Assembly (NCBI GenBank): GCA_946537585.1
Contig: CAMNFX010000031.1
Location: 1-10,390 of the forward strand
DNA from: an uncultured Lachnospiraceae bacterium
Lineage (GTDB): Bacteria > Bacillota > Clostridia > Lachnospirales > Lachnospiraceae
Length of the DNA stretch: 10,390 nucleotides
Direction: 5' to 3'
Numbering within the stretch: position 1 is the stretch's first letter; each line of letters opens with the position of its first letter. Positions 6,701 through 10,390 of this stretch are shown here, one piece after another. The translations under genes and the position numbers were made by a program. The notes under the pieces were generated by a model. It saw only the letters and a program-made list of their open reading frames with translations. It searched no databases and was not told the origin of the DNA.

Positions 6701-7651
6701 ATGCTTAAAGAATTGGGCTTTGGGAAAGGGATCAACTTAGGCGGCTGGATGTCCCAGTGCGACTACAGCAAGGACCGCCTCGATCATTTTATTACGGAGG
6801 AGGACTTTAAGGTCATCGCGGACTGGGGGATGGACCATGTGCGGATTCCGGTTGATTACAATGTGATCCAGAAGCCGGACGGCGCGCTGATCGAAGAGGG
6901 CTTTGACAGGATCGACCGCGCCATAGGCTGGTGTGAGAAGAACGGCCTTAAGACCGTGCTGGATCTTCATAAGACCATGGGATTTTCCTTTGACAGGGAA
7001 GAAGGAGAGGGCGGCTTTTTTGAAAGCGGGCGTTATCAGGAGTTCTTCTATGCCCTCTGGGAGGCCTTTGCCGCTCGTTACGGAAAGCTTTGGGATCATG
7101 TAGCATTCGAGCTTTTAAACGAGGTCACGGAGGAAAATTACCTTGCTCCCTGGATGAAGATCGCGAAGGAATGCGTCCGCAGGATCCGCGTGCATGCGCC
7201 TAAGACAGCTGTGCTTTTGGGAAGCTATCACCATAACGGCGCGAGAGAGGTGCAGTTTCTCGATCCTCCCTTTGATCAGCGTGTCGTCTATAACTTCCAC
7301 TGCTATGAACCGCTGAAGTTCACGCATCAGGGCGCCCACTGGGATACAGGCCTCAACCGTGAGGACCGCTTCAGCTTTTTGGAAAGCGGTGCTTCCGAAG
7401 AGTACTTTGAGGAGCTGTTTTCCACGGCGATCGAAAAGGCCGAAAAGGAAGGAGCCGAGCTTTACTGCGGGGAGTACGGCGTGATCGACATCGTACCGAC
7501 AAAGGAAGCGCTGCCCTGGTTCAAGGCTATCCATGCCGTTTTTGAAAAGCACGGCATTTCGAGGGCTGTCTGGAGCTACCGCCGGATGGATTTCGGTCTT
7601 GCCGACGCCCGCTGGGATGCGGACAGGGATGAACTTCTCAAATACCTCTGA
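6701..7651 (+). CDS. Cytoplasmic GH5 glycoside hydrolase (beta-glucanase/glucosidase type)
   Basis: Retaining glycosidase of the GH5 (beta/alpha)8 fold, 316 residues with no signal peptide, so it should act on imported oligosaccharides in the cytoplasm. Visible family landmarks: GINLGGW at 10-16, VRIPVDY with R48, DLHK with H90, FELLNE with acid/base E141, NFHCYEP with H200 and Y202, and YCGEYGV with nucleophile E258. A WSYRRMDFGL segment near the C-terminus supplies the usual subsite Trp. The domain is complete with no carbohydrate-binding module. Its place between a beta-glucoside transporter and housekeeping genes suggests trimming of cellodextrins or mixed-linkage beta-glucan fragments before phosphorolysis. 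Mannan or beta-1,3 linkages cannot be excluded. It starts 178 nt after the permease, past a stem-loop, so it may have its own promoter. The ribosome site is AAAGGA. Confidence 0.9.
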   Translation: MLKELGFGKGINLGGWMSQCDYSKDRLDHFITEEDFKVIADWGMDHVRIPVDYNVIQKPDGALIEEGFDRIDRAIGWCEKNGLKTVLDLHKTMGFSFDREEGEGGFFESGRYQEFFYALWEAFAARYGKLWDHVAFELLNEVTEENYLAPWMKIAKECVRRIRVHAPKTAVLLGSYHHNGAREVQFLDPPFDQRVVYNFHCYEPLKFTHQGAHWDTGLNREDRFSFLESGASEEYFEELFSTAIEKAEKEGAELYCGEYGVIDIVPTKEALPWFKAIHAVFEKHGISRAVWSYRRMDFGLADARWDADRDELLKYL

Positions 7652-7695
7652 TTCGTTTATTCATACAACACAAAGGCTGTGATTTATGGTACGAT

Positions 7696-7757
7696 AGGCC
7701 CGGAGAATGCTGCGGACAGGAGAAAAAAAGCTCCCCGATACGGCAGGCTCCGGGCTT
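7696..7757 (+). terminator. Nested stem-loop downstream of GH5 (terminator-like or structured RNA)
   Basis: GCCCGGAG (7698-7705) pairs perfectly with CTCCGGGC (7748-7755); one G.T wobble and one A-T pair extend it to 10 bp. Inside, CTGC (7710-7713) pairs with GCAG (7743-7746), and GGAG (7719-7722) with CTCC (7731-7734) around an A-rich loop. It lies 45 nt past the GH5 stop and is followed by TTTATG, a weak T-run. It probably ends the GH5 transcript. The layered design with conserved-looking internal loops also suits a structured RNA. I do not recognise a known riboswitch. Confidence 0.5.
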
Positions 7758-7773
7758 TATGTCATAATTATTA

Positions 7774-7869
7774 AGGAAACCACAGCTCTCAGCGATGCTG
7801 TTCGCTATGTATACATGAAAGTAACACTCGAGCTGCGTCAGTGACTTGCTCTCGTTAACTTTCATAGCA
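7774..7869 (+). repeat. 96-nt structured intergenic repeat, copy B (rpe leader)
   Basis: Indel-free partner of 1606-1701. It ends against the GGGAGG ribosome site of rpe, so if rpe is transcribed through it, it forms the 5' leader. The palindrome here is ATGTATACAT (7807-7816), different from copy A at exactly two symmetric positions. The arms TGAAAGT (7816-7822) and ACTTTCA (7858-7864), and GAGC/GCTC (7830-7833 with 7848-7851), are unchanged. A further CAGC-GAT-GCTG hairpin near 7790-7800 is specific to this copy. It could act on rpe translation, or be an independent small RNA or repeat family. Confidence 0.7.
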
Positions 7870-7883
7870 GGGAGGCTTTTTGT

Positions 7884-8546
7884 ATGAAATATATTCTTGC
7901 ACCCTCGATCCTTTCAGCGGATTTCGCAAATCTCGGACCGGAGGTCAGAAAATGTGCTGAAGCAGGTGCCCAGTACATCCATATCGACGTGATGGACGGC
8001 ATGTTCGTGCCGAATATCACCTTCGGACCGCCCGTGATCAGGGCGATCCGTCCCTATACGGATCATCCCTTCGATGTGCATCTGATGATCGATGAGCCGA
8101 TCCGCTACGTAGAGGAGTTCCGGAAGGCAGGCGCGGATATTATCACGGTCCACGAGGAGGCCTGCACACATCTGGACCGCACCGTGCAGGCAATCAAAGA
8201 GACCGGGGCAAAGGCAGGCGTAGTGCTGAATCCGGCTACCTCACTCGAGACTGTCCGGGATATCCTTCCTTCGCTGGATATGGTCCTTCTGATGAGCGTA
8301 AATCCCGGCTTTGGAGGGCAGAAGTATATCCCCTATGTCACGGACAAGATCCGGCGTCTTCGCAAAATGGCTGCGGAGGCAGGCTGTCCCAAGATGGATA
8401 TCGAGGTGGACGGCGGCGTGACACTCGATAATGTCGGTGAGGTCCTGGAGGCCGGGGCAAATGTTTTTGTCGCAGGCTCGGCAGTTTTTAAGGGGGACCC
8501 CATCAAAAATATAAAAGCTTTCTTACATTCCTTCGGGACATATTGA
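7884..8546 (+). CDS. rpe: Ribulose-phosphate 3-epimerase
   Basis: Interconverts D-ribulose 5-phosphate and D-xylulose 5-phosphate in the non-oxidative pentose phosphate pathway; cytoplasmic TIM barrel. The 220 residues match the family length. Diagnostic segments are [13 protein letters not shown] (5-17), [13 protein letters not shown] with metal ligands H33 and D35, DVHLM with H66, [10 protein letters not shown] (phosphate region) and EVDGGV with D176. GSAVFK near the end is the C-terminal phosphate-binding loop. The start is set by GGGAGG a few bases upstream. In many Firmicutes this gene sits in the rsgA-rpe-thiamine pyrophosphokinase cluster; here it stands apart, between a glycosidase and vitamin genes, so another copy may exist in the genome. 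Allulose-6-phosphate epimerase is a related alternative but its N-terminal pattern differs. Confidence 0.97.
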   Translation: MKYILAPSILSADFANLGPEVRKCAEAGAQYIHIDVMDGMFVPNITFGPPVIRAIRPYTDHPFDVHLMIDEPIRYVEEFRKAGADIITVHEEACTHLDRTVQAIKETGAKAGVVLNPATSLETVRDILPSLDMVLLMSVNPGFGGQKYIPYVTDKIRRLRKMAAEAGCPKMDIEVDGGVTLDNVGEVLEAGANVFVAGSAVFKGDPIKNIKAFLHSFGTY

Positions 8547-8571
8547 TTTCCTTAAGAGAATGCGCTACGCT
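8543..8571 (+). promoter_or_regulatory. Possible promoter for the vitamin B6 genes
   Basis: TTGATT (8543-8548), overlapping the rpe stop codon, is followed after exactly 17 bp by TACGCT (8566-8571). The -35 is good. The -10 keeps only the key T, A and final T. Alternatively the B6 genes are simply read through from rpe, 86 nt upstream. Confidence 0.3.
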
Positions 8572-8595
8572 ATTTGCACAGGAGGGGGTAAAAAA

Positions 8596-8616
8596 GTGAA
8601 ACCTCTCAACAGTTGA
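8596..8616 (+). CDS. Possible 6-residue leader minigene (MKPLNS)
   Basis: GTG AAA CCT CTC AAC AGT TGA is preceded, at an ideal 7-nt spacing, by the very strong ribosome site AGGAGGGGG (8580-8588), which no other gene uses. The minigene ends 16 nt before the S-component start. A weak hairpin overlaps it: CCT (8602-8604) with AGG (8619-8621), and TCAA (8606-8609) with TTGA (8613-8616), so it would cover part of the S-component ribosome site AAGGAG. Translating the minigene could open that site. Only the sequence layout supports this; no homologue of the peptide is known to me. Confidence 0.3.
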   Translation: MKPLNS

Positions 8617-8632
8617 AAAGGAGCGTGGCAGT

Positions 8633-9205
8633 ATGAAAAGCAAACTTACAGTAAAACAGATATCTATTATCGGTTTGATGGCTGCGCTGGTATTTGTCAG
8701 TTCGAAGATCGAGATCCGTATCCCGTCGATTCTTGGCGTTACCAGGTTCCATCTCGGTAACGGCATGTGTATTCTTTCGGGACTTCTGATGGGCGCCCTT
8801 CCCGGCGGCCTTGCCGCAGGTCTCGGTTCCTTCTTCTTTGACCTGGTATTCTGGGGCGGAAATCCCGTTGGCTGGTGCGTCACCTTTGCGACCAAGTTCC
8901 TGATGGGATATTTTGCCGGACTGTTCTATCATCGTGAGACCTTCTCTCATCTTGGGAAGACCGCGAACATCGCGATCTGCGGTGCGATCGGAGAGCTGGC
9001 ATATATCATCGGGTACCTTGCGAAGGAGTTTATCACCTACCGCCTGGTGATGGGCAACCCCATGGAGGCGGTCTTCGCAATGCTGGTCCAGAAGGGCCTC
9101 ACCTCTTTCATAAATGCCGTGATCGCAGTCATTGTAGCCGAAGTGTTATTCCGGGTCCTTGTCCCGATTTTGCACAAGAGCGGACTGAGTTATGAGCAGG
9201 CATGA
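8633..9205 (+). CDS. ECF transporter S component, probably for a vitamin B6 form
   Basis: Integral-membrane substrate-capture subunit of an energy-coupling-factor vitamin transporter, 190 residues with about six hydrophobic segments. It matches the ECF S-component family annotated as riboflavin-type (DUF1393-like): the N-terminal KLTVKQISIIGLMAALVFVSS carries the small-residue face that contacts EcfT, followed by the RIPSILGVTRFHLGNGMCIL pattern, GGLAAGLGSFFFDL and a central FATKFLMGYFAGLFYHR. ECF T and A subunits are not in the window and are usually shared among S components. The reading frame overlaps a B6 kinase by 14 nt, so pyridoxine, pyridoxal or pyridoxamine is the likeliest cargo, as predicted for PdxU-type S components. 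Specificity is inferred from context, not from binding residues. The ribosome site is AAGGAG. Confidence 0.88.
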   Translation: MKSKLTVKQISIIGLMAALVFVSSKIEIRIPSILGVTRFHLGNGMCILSGLLMGALPGGLAAGLGSFFFDLVFWGGNPVGWCVTFATKFLMGYFAGLFYHRETFSHLGKTANIAICGAIGELAYIIGYLAKEFITYRLVMGNPMEAVFAMLVQKGLTSFINAVIAVIVAEVLFRVLVPILHKSGLSYEQA

Positions 9206-10085
9206 CATTCCTAAAAAATTAGCAGTTATCAACGATCTGTCCGGATACGGCCACTGTTCTTTAGCAGTGGCTGTTCCTGTTATTTCGGCCCTGGGCGTCC
9301 AGGCGTGTCCGGTGCCGACTTCGATCCTTTCCAATCACACCGGCTTTCCGAGTGAATACAAGTTTGATTTCACGGATCATATGACGCCTTACATGGAGGC
9401 CTGGGAACAGCTGAAGATCCATTTTGACGGCATCCTCACGGGCTATATGAATTATGACGCGCAGGTGAGGGCAACGGCGGCATTTATCGAAAAGTTCAAG
9501 CAGAAGGATACACTGGTCTTTGTAGATCCGGCTATGGCGGATCACGGCAGACTCTACCGAGGCTTTACTCCCGATTATGCCGAATATATCAAGGAGCACC
9601 TGATCCGGCAGGCAACGGTCATTAAGCCGAATATTACGGAGGCTTGCCTTTTGACGGGCTTTGATTATGATCTTGTGATGGATGCAGCAGGCGACCGCAC
9701 GATGCGGAGGCTGAAGTCCTATCTATTCAATATCGTTACAGAGCTTAAGAAGCTCGGACCTACGGACATCGTGATCACCGGCGTGGACCGGGGAGAGCGC
9801 ATCCTGAATACGCTTGCGGACGAGCATGATGTGAAATTTATCTCCGTTAAAAAGACCGGACACAACCGTCCCGGTACCGGAGATATCTTCTCCTCGATCG
9901 TGGCCTCCTCGCTGCTTCTGGGCATGAGCCTGGAGCATGCGGTCCGGAAGGCCTGTGATTTTATCGCTGTCGCGATCGAGATCAGCGAGGAAGCCGGTCT
10001 TCCGATCGCTGAGGGCGTGATGTTTGAGAAGATCATGTCGCGCTTAAGCTCTACGGCAGACCAGGCGAAATTCATCAAACACTGA
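9192..10085 (+). CDS. pdxK: Pyridoxal/pyridoxamine/pyridoxine kinase
   Basis: ATP-dependent ribokinase-fold enzyme that phosphorylates B6 vitamers to their 5'-phosphates, trapping them in the cytoplasm for pyridoxal phosphate supply. The 297 residues fit the family. Landmarks: VINDLSGYGHCSLAVA at the N-terminus, PTSILSNHTG (substrate site), GYM in ILTGYMNYD, VFVDPAMADHG, IKPNITEACLLTG (with N and E near the metal/ATP site), DIVITGV and the anion-hole motif RPGTGD with catalytic D231. The start at 9192 overlaps the S-component gene by 14 nt and has only a weak ribosome site, so translation is probably coupled. A thiamine-precursor kinase (ThiD) shares the fold, but the SNHT and DLSGYGHCSL segments favour the pyridoxal kinase branch. 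A membrane-protein gene follows 19 nt later and may be in the same operon. Confidence 0.93.
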   Translation: MSRHDIPKKLAVINDLSGYGHCSLAVAVPVISALGVQACPVPTSILSNHTGFPSEYKFDFTDHMTPYMEAWEQLKIHFDGILTGYMNYDAQVRATAAFIEKFKQKDTLVFVDPAMADHGRLYRGFTPDYAEYIKEHLIRQATVIKPNITEACLLTGFDYDLVMDAAGDRTMRRLKSYLFNIVTELKKLGPTDIVITGVDRGERILNTLADEHDVKFISVKKTGHNRPGTGDIFSSIVASSLLLGMSLEHAVRKACDFIAVAIEISEEAGLPIAEGVMFEKIMSRLSSTADQAKFIKH

Positions 10086-10104
10086 GACTGAAAGGAGGAT
10101 ACTG

Positions 10105-10390
10105 GTGGCAAACAACTCGTTTTTACTGGGCGTGCTGCTGATGATGGTCCTGAGGATCCGCTGGTTACTTCCGGCGGCCGTCCTTCTGGCGCTGCACTTT
10201 ATAGTCGGCCTTCCCATGGTATTTTTCTGGGCAGCGCTTGGGGCATGGATACTGTATGTCCTGTTTTCTATCGCCCTCGGGATCATCGCCGGAAACTGCA
10301 ACAGTATCCCGAGAAATCAGAAGGGATTAGAGCTTCATCCCGGAAGAACAGCACATTTTGACGAGATGTATAAAAGGCGAGAAAAGCAGG
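10105..10390 (+). CDS. Small membrane protein of unknown function (partial; right edge)
   Basis: I translated 95 codons from GTG 10105; the frame is still open at the end of the window. The start is supported by AAAGGAGG (10091-10098) with a 6-nt spacing; in-frame ATGs at codons 13-14 lack such a site. The protein begins MANNSFLLGVLLMMVLRIRW, then has about two strong membrane segments (roughly residues 20-38 and 40-62, WLLPAAVLLALHF and VFFWAALGAWILYVLF), and then a polar, basic tail (HPGRTAHFDEMYKRREKQ) that is probably cytoplasmic. It is 19 nt from the kinase, so probably co-transcribed. I do not recognise a family, and a role in B6 transport is not supported by sequence. Confidence 0.8.
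   Translation, partial: MANNSFLLGVLLMMVLRIRWLLPAAVLLALHFIVGLPMVFFWAALGAWILYVLFSIALGIIAGNCNSIPRNQKGLELHPGRTAHFDEMYKRREKQ

Noticed and set aside
8547..8632. FMN or other known vitamin riboswitch before the S component
   Set aside because: The 86-nt gap is too short for an FMN element and lacks its conserved segments; only a small hairpin and a minigene-like frame are visible.
1..10390. tRNA, rRNA, CRISPR array, phage or defence genes
   Set aside because: No cloverleaf with a conserved T-loop, no regularly spaced short repeats and no nuclease, integrase or toxin-like frames were seen.

Overview
The window looks like a chromosomal segment of an anaerobic, plant-fibre-fermenting Clostridia bacterium, most likely Lachnospiraceae. 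The pointers are strong AGGAGG-type ribosome binding sites, a moderate-GC coding style, a lipoprotein with a long Ala/Thr/Glu/Pro linker, an ATPase-less CUT1 sugar transporter beside a cellobiose phosphorylase, and an ECF vitamin-transport S component next to a vitamin B6 kinase. Assignment to family is an inference from gene content; species cannot be told.

Layout. (1) 1-1535, minus strand: the first 511 codons of a GH94 cellobiose phosphorylase, running off the left edge. (2) 1536-1946: a divergent regulatory region with a hairpin/palindrome close to the phosphorylase start, the first copy of a 96-nt structured repeat, a set of CGAAAA boxes and a plausible extended -10 promoter. (3) 1947-6523, plus strand: a LacI-type regulator, a sugar-binding lipoprotein and two CUT1 permease subunits, with strong stem-loops between genes and at the operon end. 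(4) 6701-7651: a cytoplasmic GH5 beta-glucanase/glucosidase. (5) 7652-7883: a nested stem-loop followed by the second copy of the 96-nt repeat. (6) 7884-8546: ribulose-phosphate 3-epimerase. (7) 8547-10085: a short leader with a possible 6-codon minigene, an ECF S component and an overlapping pyridoxal/pyridoxamine kinase. (8) 10105-10390: the start of a small membrane protein that runs off the right edge.

How it works together. The left two thirds form a beta-glucan oligosaccharide (cellobiose/cellodextrin) utilisation locus. The lipoprotein captures the sugar, the two permeases import it with an ATPase encoded elsewhere, cytoplasmic GH5 may trim longer or mixed-linkage oligomers, and the phosphorylase splits cellobiose into glucose 1-phosphate and glucose. 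The LacI protein is the likely sensor. The right third is housekeeping and vitamin B6 salvage: the S component probably brings in a B6 vitamer that the overlapping kinase traps by phosphorylation.

No complete new defence or mobile system is visible. The least explained signal is the pair of indel-free 96-nt intergenic repeats (1606-1701 and 7774-7869, about 75% identical), which keep a palindrome through symmetric substitutions and keep a stem. Several intercistronic RNA structures are also worth folding and expression work.
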